Source: Lentibacter algarum (GTDB lineage Bacteria > Pseudomonadota > Alphaproteobacteria > Rhodobacterales > Rhodobacteraceae). Taken from it: a DNA stretch of 64,000 bases. The stretch lies in assembly GCF_040580765.1 (NCBI RefSeq), contig NZ_CP158687.1:2232001-2296000 (forward strand). The letters run 5' to 3'. The translations under genes were made by a program, and so were the position numbers. The notes below the pieces were generated by a model. It ran no database searches, was not told the DNA's origin, and saw only the letters and a program-made list of their open reading frames with translations. Shown one piece after another: positions 25,509-35,136 of the stretch; positions within the stretch are counted from its first letter, which is position 1, and every line of letters starts with the position of its first letter.

Positions 25509-26663
25509 TCAGGACGCTGACCTGAGCGCGTTCAAGATATTTTCCATCATCGCGTCACAAGCGAAAAGATCACTTTTGGTTAAACCTTCATTCGGCTTGT
25601 GCCCGTCAGACGCCATGTCCCCTGGTCCGATCACGACGGTTTTGAGGCCAAGCTCTGCAAAAAATCCCGCCTCGGTTCCGAAGGGCACCTTGGTTATGCC
25701 AAGATTGCCAGCCATCGTGTGAGCCCACACGACAGATCTATCTGATGGATCGCTGTTCAGACCGGGATAGGCATTGATCGCTTCAACTGTGACGGGTGGT
25801 GCAGATTGATGAGCAGCGCTCACATGTTTGGCGACGTCCTCGATTTCGCGCTGGATATCCTGTGCTGGGGTTTCGACAAGGTGGCGAAACTCCATGTGCA
25901 ACACAGCAGTCTCAGGAACGATATTTAAAGCACGTCCACCGTGGATTTCACCGATATGCACTGTCGAATACGGAATGCTATATGCGTCATCATGAGGGCC
26001 AGAAGCCAGTCGGTCGTGAAGCTTGCGGATTTGATGCACGAACTCGGCCGCGACATGAATGGCATTGACGAACTGGGGCGCGAGAGCGCTGTGGCCTGCT
26101 TGGCCGTGGCAAGTCACCTTGAGGGCTGTCTTGCCTTTGTGCCCTGTTGCAACCTGCATCGATGTTGGTTCTCCAACGATCACGATGCGTGGCTCGCCAA
26201 TCAACTTGCGTAATTCAGGCATCATTTGCCGTATCCCGACGCAGCCTATTTCCTCGTCATAAGAAATCGACAGACTGAGCGGCGCGCAGAGCGGCGTTTT
26301 TCCGATCCTCTCGGCCATAGCCAAGGCCGAAGCAAGGAAACCTTTCATATCGGTAGTTCCGCGACCAAAGACACGTTTCCCCTCGTCAGTTAGCGAAAAC
26401 GGTGGTCGCGTCCAAACCTGCCCATCAACTGGCACCACATCTGTGTGGGCGGACAAACAAGCGCCGCCTTTGACATCGGGTCCAATGGTAGCGAACAAGC
26501 CAGCCTTGTTTCGGTCTGGAGACCAGATGCGCGTCACCTTGAAACCCGCACCTTGCAACAGGTCCTGCACCCAATTGATGAGGTCAAGATTGCTTTCGTG
26601 GCTGACTGTTGGAAAGGCTACCAGCTTTTCTAACAGTTGCAGAGTCCGTGTTGAGGATGTCAT
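25509..26663 (-). CDS. M20-family deacylase, acetylornithine deacetylase (ArgE)-like
   Basis: The 384-residue metallopeptidase has CLSAHTDVVPVDG (first His and Asp), FGRGTTDMKGF (bridging Asp), SYDEEIGCVG (catalytic and metal Glu), VGEPTSMQVATGHKG and the C-terminal metal His region (ending GPGDMASDGHKPNE). This is an amidohydrolase that removes acyl groups from amino acids. It is the last gene of a seven-gene minus-strand run, and could deacylate an N-acyl amine or amino acid made in that pathway; a link to the racemase/GNAT pair at 249-2125 is also conceivable. Confidence 0.88.
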   Translation of the reverse strand: MTSSTRTLQLLEKLVAFPTVSHESNLDLINWVQDLLQGAGFKVTRIWSPDRNKAGLFATIGPDVKGGACLSAHTDVVPVDGQVWTRPPFSLTDEGKRVFGRGTTDMKGFLASALAMAERIGKTPLCAPLSLSISYDEEIGCVGIRQMMPELRKLIGEPRIVIVGEPTSMQVATGHKGKTALKVTCHGQAGHSALAPQFVNAIHVAAEFVHQIRKLHDRLASGPHDDAYSIPYSTVHIGEIHGGRALNIVPETAVLHMEFRHLVETPAQDIQREIEDVAKHVSAAHQSAPPVTVEAINAYPGLNSDPSDRSVVWAHTMAGNLGITKVPFGTEAGFFAELGLKTVVIGPGDMASDGHKPNEGLTKSDLFACDAMMENILNALRSAS

Positions 26664-26687
26664 TTTAAAGCCTGACTGGTTGCTGCG

Positions 26688-28757
26688 TTAATCCACCGCA
26701 AGCTGCGTGATTTCGCGCCGGAATGGAAGCGCATCACCGATGTCCTCACCATCCAGCTCGCGCGCATACCGGTGTCCTGCATAGGTTGCCCAAGCAATAG
26801 GCCCAGGTGCATTGGCATCCCCAATCAGCTTGACTGATTTAATGCCTGCATCCGCCCATTCAGCCTCGCGCAGCTTTAGGTCGTTATAAACTGCGTTGTT
26901 CTCGATCCGTGATGACACGAGCAAAATGGCATCACACGCAAGCGGTCGCGTCATCTCGGTGAACATGCAATTGGTCACAACATGATCCTTCGCGATCTCT
27001 GTAACGCCACGGTTGAGTTCAATGGTCACACCCATTTTTGCCAAGCGGCGGTGAATCTCATGCTGTTCCAGTGTGTTGAGGGTCCATTCACTGACATACG
27101 CTGCCGGTGTGATCAGCGTGACGCTACAGCCCTTTTGAATCAGAAGTTCTGCCATGACGCCGCCCATATAGTAGTGGTCGTCGTCATAAATCACAACATG
27201 GCCGCTTGGGTTTACATTTCCCATCAAGTCATCTGGCGTGAAAATCGGCATCGCGTTATCTGTCAGGAACGGAACGACATGTTGGCGCGAAACACCGTCG
27301 CGTCGCCACTTTGCACCCGTTGCGACACAAATGTTTTCAAACCCGAACTCAAGAATACTATCCGCGTCGAGTTCGCTGTCAAAATAGCTTTCGACATTTG
27401 CTTTTTGACTCAGCTGGTATTCACGGTAATCCGCCACGCGCCCCCATGCGCTCAGACCAGGAAGATGGCGTTCGCGGGCCACGCGTCCGCCCAGAACCGT
27501 TCCCGCCTCGGCCAATGCCACGTCATAGCCGCGCTCGGCTGCGGCACGTGCCGCCTCAAGCCCAGCAGGACCCGCGCCAATCACAAGAACATTGGAGCTA
27601 GTGCCCTTAAGGTTCATCCGTTCGGGATGCCAGCCCTTGCGCCATTCTTCCATAAAAGTGGGGTTCTGTGTGCAGCGGCTGATCGACATTGTCATGTCGC
27701 CTGTGACGCAGATATTGCAGCCGATGCATTCGCGGATATCTTCGATTCGACCTTCTTCGATCTTTTTAGGTAGGAACGGATCGGCAATCGACGGGCGTGC
27801 GCAGCCTATGAAATCCAGCGTGCCAGATTTGATCATCTTGACCATGACATCGGGGCTGGTAAAGCGCCCAACGCCAACGATTGGCTTGTCAGTCAGCTCG
27901 TGGATGCCTTTGACGAGATGATGCTGCGCGGCCTCCTCTTTGAAGCGAGACGGGCCAGAACACTCTTCCCATGTGCCTTGCGCCAAATCCCATAGGTCAG
28001 GCAAGTTGCGGTTCATTTCCACCAACTCACGAACCTCGGCATTCGAGAAGCCAAGTTCTCCGATAGATTCATCCAATGAGACACGTAATGTGATGCCCAT
28101 GGTATCACCCACCGCGTCGCGCATGTCCGCAATCACTTCGTTCACAAACCGCGCACGGTTTTCCAAACTGCCGCCGTATTCGTCCGTGCGGTGGTTAGTT
28201 GCGCGGCTCAGAAAGTGCTGGAAAATCCCGAACCCATGCGCCCCGTAGAGACAGATCAGATCAAAGCCAGCCTCTTTGGAACGCTTCGCCGCATTCACAA
28301 ACCAACGCCGCAAGTCTTTGATATCGGTTTTGTCCAATGCGCGGGCCTGAACCGGATCATTGGTAAACGTGCGGATCGGCTGTGCGGAGACAGCCATCGG
28401 CACCTCTTTAGTGTAAAGGTTTGGACCATTTACACCTGAATAGGCCAACTGAATACCCGCTAACGCACCGTGCTCTTTCATTTTGTCCGACATCTTGTGC
28501 AACATGGGAATGTCTTTGTCTTCCCAAAGACGTAGCTCAATAAACGGTGTGATTTCAGAGGTGTGATGCATCTCGCACTGCTCGGTGAAAATAACACCCC
28601 AGCCGCCTTCGGCCTTGACCCCGCGCATTGCTGCGGCCGCAGACGGATCACGGTAACCGCCGCCATTACAATGCGGCACTTGATAGAACCGGTTTTTAGC
28701 CGTGACTGGCCCGATCTTCAAGGGTTCAAAAAGAATGTCGTACCGAGGATCACGCAC
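26688..28757 (-). CDS. trimethylamine dehydrogenase-like FMN/4Fe-4S/FAD-fold oxidoreductase
   Basis: The 689-residue protein follows the layout of bacterial trimethylamine/dimethylamine dehydrogenases: an old-yellow-enzyme TIM barrel (1-~350), a 4Fe-4S motif CIGCNICVTGDMTMSISRC, and a Rossmann domain starting VLVIGAGPAGLEAARAAAERG. C30 in RFYQVPHC is the position that carries covalent FMN in trimethylamine dehydrogenase, and the active-site YGAH is kept. It would oxidatively remove an N-alkyl group and pass electrons to an ETF. The substrate is probably a methylated amine or betaine (inference). 98 bp separate it from the LysR gene upstream. Confidence 0.85.
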   Translation of the reverse strand: MRDPRYDILFEPLKIGPVTAKNRFYQVPHCNGGGYRDPSAAAAMRGVKAEGGWGVIFTEQCEMHHTSEITPFIELRLWEDKDIPMLHKMSDKMKEHGALAGIQLAYSGVNGPNLYTKEVPMAVSAQPIRTFTNDPVQARALDKTDIKDLRRWFVNAAKRSKEAGFDLICLYGAHGFGIFQHFLSRATNHRTDEYGGSLENRARFVNEVIADMRDAVGDTMGITLRVSLDESIGELGFSNAEVRELVEMNRNLPDLWDLAQGTWEECSGPSRFKEEAAQHHLVKGIHELTDKPIVGVGRFTSPDVMVKMIKSGTLDFIGCARPSIADPFLPKKIEEGRIEDIRECIGCNICVTGDMTMSISRCTQNPTFMEEWRKGWHPERMNLKGTSSNVLVIGAGPAGLEAARAAAERGYDVALAEAGTVLGGRVARERHLPGLSAWGRVADYREYQLSQKANVESYFDSELDADSILEFGFENICVATGAKWRRDGVSRQHVVPFLTDNAMPIFTPDDLMGNVNPSGHVVIYDDDHYYMGGVMAELLIQKGCSVTLITPAAYVSEWTLNTLEQHEIHRRLAKMGVTIELNRGVTEIAKDHVVTNCMFTEMTRPLACDAILLVSSRIENNAVYNDLKLREAEWADAGIKSVKLIGDANAPGPIAWATYAGHRYARELDGEDIGDALPFRREITQLAVD

Positions 28758-28855
28758 GGGGAATACTCCTGTAAGGCAAAGGATGTTGAACCAGTGGTGA
28801 CAGAATAATGGGTTAGGCTAAAGTCGCGGTTACGGAACCCAAGCTTAGGCTAGAG

Positions 28856-29794
28856 TTAAGCCACGTCGGTGATCGGCAACCCCGGAAAGCCCCAATTGGA
28901 AAGTGTCTGCGCCGTATGATCAATAAACGCGTTTACCGATAGAATGCTGCGGGCACCTTCAGGCACGATGAAGCCCAATCGCATCGGGCGATGTGTGCCT
29001 TCAAGAGGAATGAACCGCAATACTCTCCCATCCGGCGACATATCCGAATGCGGACGTATATTGGCAACGGAAAAGCCAAATCCATTCGCGACCAGAGACC
29101 GCATAACAGCCATATCGCGCGTCCGCTCAACAATATTGGGGGCAACACCTGCGCGTTCAAAAATACTCATAAAATAGGTGCGGCTCATTGGAAGGTCGAG
29201 CAACACCATCGGATATTCCGCTAGAGTTTCGACCGAAACCGTCTTACGGTCCGCGAGCGGGTGATCGGCGGCAACCACAGCATAAAGCGGCAAGGACCGC
29301 AGAGGAATGAACTCCAAATCTGGCGGCACCTCAAGATCGTAGGAGAGAGCGACATCAATATCTGCACGTCGCAGTTTTTCGATGAGAGTCTGCTGATCAC
29401 ACTCAATCTGCGACATGCGGACATCTGGATGCGTTTGTTGAAACTCGCAGCGAATAGCAGGCAAGAGAACCTGTGCGAATGTCAAAAGGCACCCGACGCT
29501 CAGCGGACCCTGCACAACACCAGATATCGCACCGGCAAGACGATTGAGGCTATCGGCCTCTGCCAAGACCTTGCGGGCTTGCTCCATAAATTGCCGACCT
29601 GGTTGCGTCAGGCTTAATCCATGGGCGTGTTTGCGAACAAACAACGGCAGACCAAATTCGTCTTCCAGCTGGGAAATCGCCGCTGAAATTGAGGGCGATG
29701 ATACGTTGACTTGCGCACTCGCCTGCGCAATCGAGCCGTGCTCACCAACAGAGACGAAGTATTCCAATTGCCGAAGGGTAAAACGCAAAGCCAT
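28856..29794 (-). CDS. LysR-family transcriptional regulator
   Basis: The start at 29794 (MALRFTLRQLEYF) suits the family better than 29815. The 312-residue protein has the winged HTH LRQLEYFVSVGEHGSIAQASAQVNVSSPSISAAISQLEDEFG and an effector-binding domain. It lies inside the minus-strand run between the aldehyde dehydrogenase and trimethylamine-dehydrogenase-like genes and probably controls the catabolic genes. Confidence 0.9.
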   Translation of the reverse strand: MALRFTLRQLEYFVSVGEHGSIAQASAQVNVSSPSISAAISQLEDEFGLPLFVRKHAHGLSLTQPGRQFMEQARKVLAEADSLNRLAGAISGVVQGPLSVGCLLTFAQVLLPAIRCEFQQTHPDVRMSQIECDQQTLIEKLRRADIDVALSYDLEVPPDLEFIPLRSLPLYAVVAADHPLADRKTVSVETLAEYPMVLLDLPMSRTYFMSIFERAGVAPNIVERTRDMAVMRSLVANGFGFSVANIRPHSDMSPDGRVLRFIPLEGTHRPMRLGFIVPEGARSILSVNAFIDHTAQTLSNWGFPGLPITDVA

Positions 29795-29837
29795 GCCCCT
29801 GTTATGCTGCGCCACACAAAAGTATCAAGCGCTGTTT

Positions 29838-31334
29838 TTAGGTCGCATACTTAATCCATGTAGTTTTGAGTGCCGTGTATTTATCGAAGCTATGCAGCGA
29901 CAGGTCGCGTCCAAATCCAGACTGCTTCATGCCCCCGAACGGCGTCATAGCACTTAGTGCGTCAACGGTGTTTACCGATACAGTTCCCGCCATCAAGCTA
30001 TCAGAAACGCGCAGTGCACGGCTTAAGTTATCTGTCCACACAGAAGCGGCCAGCCCGTAAATGCTGTCATTGGCCATGCGCACAGCATCGCCTTCGGTGT
30101 CGAACGGAATAACGGACAGCACGGGGCCAAAAATCTCGTCGCGGGCAAGAGCATCATCGTGGTTCACATCATCAAAGATTGTCGGTTGCACAAAACAGCC
30201 TTTGCCGTTGATCTGAACTTGCTCACCACCAGCCACAAGATTGGCGGTTTTTTTTCCGGCCTCGACAAAACGCATGATGCCATCGGTCTGTTTTTTATCG
30301 ACGATAGCGCCCATTTTCGAGGCCGGATCAAGCGGATCACCCGGCTGCAAATCTTTTGCCCGCGCGATCAATTTTTCAACGAACTCATCCTTGATGGACC
30401 GCTCGACATAAAGCCGGGAATTGGCAGAGCAGACTTCGCCCTGATTAAAGAAAATTCCGAACGCCGCCATATCCGCCGCCGCATCAAGGTTTTCGCAGTC
30501 AGCAAACACAAGGTTCGGACTTTTGCCGCCTGTTTCGGGCCAGATTTGTTTGAGGTTCGATTGCCCTGAATACTCCATGAATTTCTTGCCGATCATGGTC
30601 GATCCTGTGAAGGCGAGGCAGTCCACATCCATGTGAAGCCCGAGCGCCTTACCCGCAGTATGGCCGAAGCCAGGCACGATATTGAACACCCCATCAGGCA
30701 CCCCCGATTCGACGGCCAATTCAGCAAGGCGCAAAGCAGAAAGCGGGGATTGTTCCGCCGGTTTCAGGACAACCGAATTACCCGCAGCCAAAGCAGCAGC
30801 CGCTTTCCACGTCGCCATATCGAGCGGGAAGTTCCAAGGTGTCACTGCGCCAACAACCCCCAACGGAACACGGGCAACAATCGCCAAATTGCCAGGGGCA
30901 GTTGGCGCAACCTCGTCATATATTTTATCGATGGCTTCAGCGTACCATTGAAAGAAATGCGCTGATCCAGGCGCATCAATTGTCGCCGCGTCTGTGACTA
31001 GTTTACCCATATCAAGGCTATCAAGCAGCGCGAACTCTTCTAGATTTTCACGGATCAGATCGGCCAATTTTAACAGCACGGTTTTGCGGTGCGCAGGGTC
31101 GGTGCGCGACCAAATACCGGCCTCAAAAGCGGCTCGGGCCGACGATACCGCACGGTTCACATCCTCAACATCACATGCGGCGACGTCAGCCAAAACGTCA
31201 TCCGTCGCTGGATTGATCGACTGGAACGTCTCACCCGAAGCGGCATCAACGAATTTTCCGTTGATAAAGGCTTGGTGGCGCAATGTTAGGCCAGAGGCCC
31301 GCTTGGTCCAGTCGGCTTTGGTGTAATCCAGCAT
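29838..31334 (-). CDS. NAD-dependent aldehyde dehydrogenase
   Basis: The 498-residue protein has FTGSTMIGKKFME, the general base Glu in ETGGKSPNLVF, the catalytic Cys in FFNQGEVCSANSRLYVE, and the C-terminal MTPFGGMKQSGFGRDLS. It resembles gamma-glutamyl-gamma-aminobutyraldehyde/betaine-type dehydrogenases that oxidise amino-aldehydes. In this operon it would oxidise the aldehyde released by amine oxidation. Confidence 0.93.
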   Translation of the reverse strand: MLDYTKADWTKRASGLTLRHQAFINGKFVDAASGETFQSINPATDDVLADVAACDVEDVNRAVSSARAAFEAGIWSRTDPAHRKTVLLKLADLIRENLEEFALLDSLDMGKLVTDAATIDAPGSAHFFQWYAEAIDKIYDEVAPTAPGNLAIVARVPLGVVGAVTPWNFPLDMATWKAAAALAAGNSVVLKPAEQSPLSALRLAELAVESGVPDGVFNIVPGFGHTAGKALGLHMDVDCLAFTGSTMIGKKFMEYSGQSNLKQIWPETGGKSPNLVFADCENLDAAADMAAFGIFFNQGEVCSANSRLYVERSIKDEFVEKLIARAKDLQPGDPLDPASKMGAIVDKKQTDGIMRFVEAGKKTANLVAGGEQVQINGKGCFVQPTIFDDVNHDDALARDEIFGPVLSVIPFDTEGDAVRMANDSIYGLAASVWTDNLSRALRVSDSLMAGTVSVNTVDALSAMTPFGGMKQSGFGRDLSLHSFDKYTALKTTWIKYAT

Positions 31335-31349
31335 TTCAGTATTCCTTGA

Positions 31350-32024
31350 TCATTCGTTGCCCGGCACGCCGTAAGATGGCGCTTGTCTCGGGTCGATTGC
31401 GCGCTGCACATAGGCGTCCAGCTGGGGCTTGTAGATGTCCCACAGGTTGGAAATTGCACTAATCGGGCAGTCGTCAGTCCAATCGCAGCGCAGATCTGCG
31501 ACGGGCCATGCGACCTTGTCGACCAAAAGCATCCCCGCAGAATGCAGTGGACCCGCCTCGCCACCCGCGGCTAGACCTGCCTGCATCGCTGCAATCAAGC
31601 GGCCGCCGAGGTGGCCGGAGCTCGCAAGAAAGCCGTCAACAACCGCTTGCGGCACGCCGTCGCTGGCCAACATGTTGCCGCCTGATGCAACGTCTTTCCC
31701 TTGCGCCTGTGTCCAAATGCCGAGCGAGTTCGGACCAGAGTGGATTGCAGTGGCACCATGTTTATCAATCGCCAAAACCTGACGGTATTCGATGAATTTG
31801 CCGCGTTCACGAACACGCTCAATCGCTTCAGCAGCGCCCATCCCGTTTTGCATCAAATCGAGGGCGAGAGGTCCAAGTGTGGGGTCAGTCACGTTTTGAG
31901 ACGCAACAGCACCGACTCCCGCACGCGCATAGGCGCAACGCGCCGCAACGGCGGGGGATGAAGACGATATGGCAAGACCAAACATGCCAGTGTCAGCGCA
32001 GCGGGCGATCAATGAAAATGTCAT
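31350..32024 (-). CDS. DUF1028 family protein (Ntn-hydrolase-like)
   Basis: The 224-residue product matches DUF1028: MTFSLIARCADTGMFGLAISSSSPAVAARCAYARAG, ASQNVTDPTLGPLALDLMQNG and SGGNMLA. The family has a predicted Ntn-hydrolase fold and is often beside RidA and amidohydrolase genes, as here. It overlaps the RidA gene by 4 bp. A role in hydrolysing an amide or imine intermediate is possible. Confidence 0.88.
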   Translation of the reverse strand: MTFSLIARCADTGMFGLAISSSSPAVAARCAYARAGVGAVASQNVTDPTLGPLALDLMQNGMGAAEAIERVRERGKFIEYRQVLAIDKHGATAIHSGPNSLGIWTQAQGKDVASGGNMLASDGVPQAVVDGFLASSGHLGGRLIAAMQAGLAAGGEAGPLHSAGMLLVDKVAWPVADLRCDWTDDCPISAISNLWDIYKPQLDAYVQRAIDPRQAPSYGVPGNE

Positions 32025-32437
32025 TCTGGAATCACCGCAGTGCCGTCAATTTCTACCAACCAGTCAGGTCGGGCTAACGCCTGAACGACCAAGCCTGTTG
32101 AAACAGGATGCACGCCTTTAATGTATTCGCCCATCGTCCGGTAAACCGCTTCACGGTGACGAACGTCAGTAATGTAGACGACAACTTTAACAAGGTGCTC
32201 CATCGTGCCACCCGCTTCCTCGATCAGTTGCTGGATGTTCTGCATGACCTTGTGGGTTTGTTCGACCGGATCATGGCTGGCGATGTTTTTGAAATCGTCA
32301 AGGTTTTGCGGACATTGCCCGCGCAGCCAAACAGTTTTACCTCCCTGCGTGACAACCGCTTGGCAAAGATCGTTATCAAGGCGTTGTTCGGGATAAGTGT
32401 CCGCAGTGTTAAACTTGCGGATGCGTGTATGCACCAT
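32021..32437 (-). CDS. RidA family protein
   Basis: The 138-residue protein of the RidA/YjgF/Rid family has the typical KVVVYITDVRHREAVYRTMGEYI region and the VQALARPDWLVEIDGTAVIPE end, where Arg in LARPD is the position that contacts substrate carboxylates. Rid proteins hydrolyse reactive imine/enamine intermediates. It is encoded between the FAD monooxygenase and DUF1028 genes, fitting an amine-oxidation pathway. Confidence 0.92.
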   Translation of the reverse strand: MVHTRIRKFNTADTYPEQRLDNDLCQAVVTQGGKTVWLRGQCPQNLDDFKNIASHDPVEQTHKVMQNIQQLIEEAGGTMEHLVKVVVYITDVRHREAVYRTMGEYIKGVHPVSTGLVVQALARPDWLVEIDGTAVIPE

Positions 32438-32465
32438 GGGATGTCCTTATTTGTGTCTGAGGAGA

Positions 32466-33743
32466 TTATTCTGCAGCAGCCTGCACAATGGCAGCCTCGC
32501 CTTGATAATCAGAATATGCACGCTGGATAGCAATCTGGTCGGCAACGAATTTGGCATCATGCCAGACGCCCCACAAGAACGTCGAGCCTCGGCGCGATTG
32601 CCACGGCAATCCGAGAAAATAGATGCCGGGCACTTTTGAGACACCTCGTTGGTGGATCGGGGCACCTTTCGCATCGAAGGCATCAGCCTTCAGCCAGCTA
32701 AAGTCCTGCTTGAAACCCGTCGCCCAAATGATTGTCGTGATACCTTCTTTGGCAAAGTCCAAGTTGTGGATAGGATCGGTCATGCAAGCAGGGTCTGGCC
32801 AAACCTGACGCGCCTCGGGTTCGAACGGCAAATCGAGACCCATCGCCGTCGCGTATGCGTCAGCTGCATCAAGCATTTCCATGTAGTTCGCATCACCAGC
32901 CGCGACGTTTTTGCCCAAATCGTCCGCAAAGGAGAGGCGACCATCGGAAAACTTTTCTGTGCGCCCAAGTAGGACTACGCCTTCACTGGCAAGGCGGCGA
33001 AAATCCATCGTGCGACCACCGTAAGCGCCACTCACTGAAATCGTGACATGTTCAGTGCCTGGCTTTTGCGCGGCCAAGTCCCACAACCCCAGAACGCCAA
33101 GCCACCATACAAAATCACGGCCGCGATACCTACGCGGCGGGCGGTCATGTGGGCCAACGGACAAGAACACTTTGCGCCCGGCGCGATTTAATTCATCGGC
33201 AATCTGTGCACCGGACGATCCCGCACCAACAACCATCACAGCACCCTCGGCAAGTTGATCAGGGTTGCGATATTGGGCGGAATGCATTTGCACGACGTGC
33301 GCATCCTGTGGAACAATTGGCGGGATGACGGGGTGCTGAAAAGCGCCTGTTGCGGCAACGATCCGCATGGCTTCTATCATGCCGTCTGATGTTTCAACAC
33401 GAAAGCCCGCCCGATTTTTGAGAGGCGCTGCTGCCAATACCTCGACACCGGTGCGCACAGGGGCATTCACCATATCTGCATATTCTTCGATGTAGTCTGC
33501 GACGCGATCTTTGCTGACAAACTCGTCGGGCGCGTTGCCCTTAAACTCCAGATTGGGGAAGCGGTCGTGCCAAACGGGGCCATTCGTAACGAGAGCATCC
33601 CAGCGCGATGTCCGCCAAGCTTCGGCGATACGGTTTTTTTCCAACACGAGATACGGCACCCCCTGTTTGCCCAAATGTTCGCATAGCGCGATGCCAGCTT
33701 GGCCCGCCCCCACGACAAGTGTGTCTATCTTTTCAACTGACAT
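32466..33743 (-). CDS. FAD-dependent monooxygenase (CzcO/FMO-like)
   Basis: The start at 33743 (MSVEKIDTLVVGAGQAG) follows GGAGGGCC; the longer ORF adds unrelated sequence. The 425-residue protein has the FAD Rossmann motif VVGAGQAGIALCEHLG, the NADPH motif VVGAGSSGAQIADEL and WATGFKQDFSW before the C-terminus. Such enzymes hydroxylate amines or carry out Baeyer-Villiger reactions. It is the first gene of the minus-strand catabolic run and is divergent from the importer at 34045. Confidence 0.88.
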   Translation of the reverse strand: MSVEKIDTLVVGAGQAGIALCEHLGKQGVPYLVLEKNRIAEAWRTSRWDALVTNGPVWHDRFPNLEFKGNAPDEFVSKDRVADYIEEYADMVNAPVRTGVEVLAAAPLKNRAGFRVETSDGMIEAMRIVAATGAFQHPVIPPIVPQDAHVVQMHSAQYRNPDQLAEGAVMVVGAGSSGAQIADELNRAGRKVFLSVGPHDRPPRRYRGRDFVWWLGVLGLWDLAAQKPGTEHVTISVSGAYGGRTMDFRRLASEGVVLLGRTEKFSDGRLSFADDLGKNVAAGDANYMEMLDAADAYATAMGLDLPFEPEARQVWPDPACMTDPIHNLDFAKEGITTIIWATGFKQDFSWLKADAFDAKGAPIHQRGVSKVPGIYFLGLPWQSRRGSTFLWGVWHDAKFVADQIAIQRAYSDYQGEAAIVQAAAE

Positions 33744-34044
33744 CCGAGGCCCTCCAAAGCGGCGCAAAGGACAGTAAACACTGCCTGCTTGAGTGCAAAG
33801 TCGCGGTTTATGCTTGGCGTGAAAAGAATAGTCTACATTAGCCTTGATTAGGGTGGGGCTAAGATTTTTTGATTGAGCAAAGGATTTCCCTAAGCTGCCC
33901 TTCGCCAAATACGAGTTTTTGATAAGCGACACTCCCCCTACAGTCCCCTCAGCTAAAAGAAGTCAGTGGTCATCAATTCATCCACTCTGAACGCAGGGAA
34001 TTGAGTTGCTAGCGCTGGGTCTTCGCAATTCAGGGGAGCCGCCG
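33744..34044. promoter_or_regulatory. divergent control region between the catabolic run and the importer
   Basis: About 300 bp without a gene separates start codons facing away from each other. The AT-rich part (~33830-33910) and the GTAGCCTTGATTAGGGTGGGGCTAAG-like stretch near 33840-33862 are candidate promoter/operator sequence for the LysR regulator. No clear consensus -35/-10 pair can be fixed by eye. Confidence 0.4.
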
Positions 34045-35136
34045 ATGCTTGATTACGGTGAAATTGCCGTCGATGTACGCAGTGCTGTAAAGCGCTATGG
34101 CGACTTCACCGCACTACAAAAGATCTCGCTCAGCATTCAGGACAATGAATTCTTCACGCTCCTAGGGCCCTCTGGCTGCGGTAAAACTACGCTGTTGCGG
34201 ATGATTGCTGGCTTTGAGGATGTGACTGAAGGCGGGATCATGTTGTTCGGGGACAAGATCGAAACTTTGCCACCGCACAAACGCCCAGTGAATACGGTCT
34301 TTCAAAACTATGCGCTGTTTCCGCATATGTCGGTTCTGGATAATGTCGGCTTTGGCCTCGAAATGCTCGGAAAATCGGTGCCTGAGGCCAGAAAACGTGC
34401 CGCTGAGATGCTTGAGTTGGTGCAGCTGTCCCAATTCGCGCAACGAAAGCCTGCGCAGCTTTCTGGCGGACAGCAGCAACGTGTTGCTTTGGCGCGTGCG
34501 CTTGCCCCCTCACCAAAGGTATTGCTTTTGGACGAGCCGTTATCTGCCCTTGATATGAAGTTGCGCAAAGCAATGCAGATCGAACTCAAACATATTCAAC
34601 GAGAAACGGGCATTACATTTATCTTCGTAACACATGATCAGGAAGAAGCCCTGACCATGTCTGACAGGATCGCCGTCATGTCAGCGGGCGAGTTACAACA
34701 ACTTGGCGCACCACGAGAAATCTATGAACATCCGCGCAATATGTTCGTAGCAGACTTTATTGGCGATACGAATCTGCTCGAGGTCTCCGTTGATAAAATT
34801 GTTGATGGACGCGCATATTGCCAACTTGGCGGAAACCACACGTTGACCTGCAATGCGGTGGACGATGTTGGTGTTGGTGCCAAAGTTCATCTTTCCGTCC
34901 GGCCAGAGCGTCTTGTTTTATCCGAACAGGCAACACAGGCCGAAAGCCTCAAGGGAACTGTCGTTGAAAACATCTTTATAGGGACCGATATTACCACGAT
35001 CGTGAACCTTGATGACGGGCCTCAGTTCACGGTCAGGACCTCAAACTCTGACCGAGGCACCAAGCGACTGATCGAGCCGGGAAGCCCCGCGTTCGTCAAC
35101 ATGGAGACAGGTGCCGCGCGCCTGTTGGTTGACTAA
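34045..35136 (+). CDS. Pot-type ABC transporter ATP-binding protein
   Basis: The start at 34045 (MLDYGEIAVDVRS) follows GGGGAGCC. The 363-residue protein has Walker A GPSGCGKTTL, LSGGQQQRVALARA, Walker B VLLLDEPLSALD and H-loop VTHDQEEA, then a C-terminal TOBE domain. It overlaps the next permease gene by one base. It forms a complete importer with the genes to 37912. Confidence 0.95.
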   Translation: MLDYGEIAVDVRSAVKRYGDFTALQKISLSIQDNEFFTLLGPSGCGKTTLLRMIAGFEDVTEGGIMLFGDKIETLPPHKRPVNTVFQNYALFPHMSVLDNVGFGLEMLGKSVPEARKRAAEMLELVQLSQFAQRKPAQLSGGQQQRVALARALAPSPKVLLLDEPLSALDMKLRKAMQIELKHIQRETGITFIFVTHDQEEALTMSDRIAVMSAGELQQLGAPREIYEHPRNMFVADFIGDTNLLEVSVDKIVDGRAYCQLGGNHTLTCNAVDDVGVGAKVHLSVRPERLVLSEQATQAESLKGTVVENIFIGTDITTIVNLDDGPQFTVRTSNSDRGTKRLIEPGSPAFVNMETGAARLLVD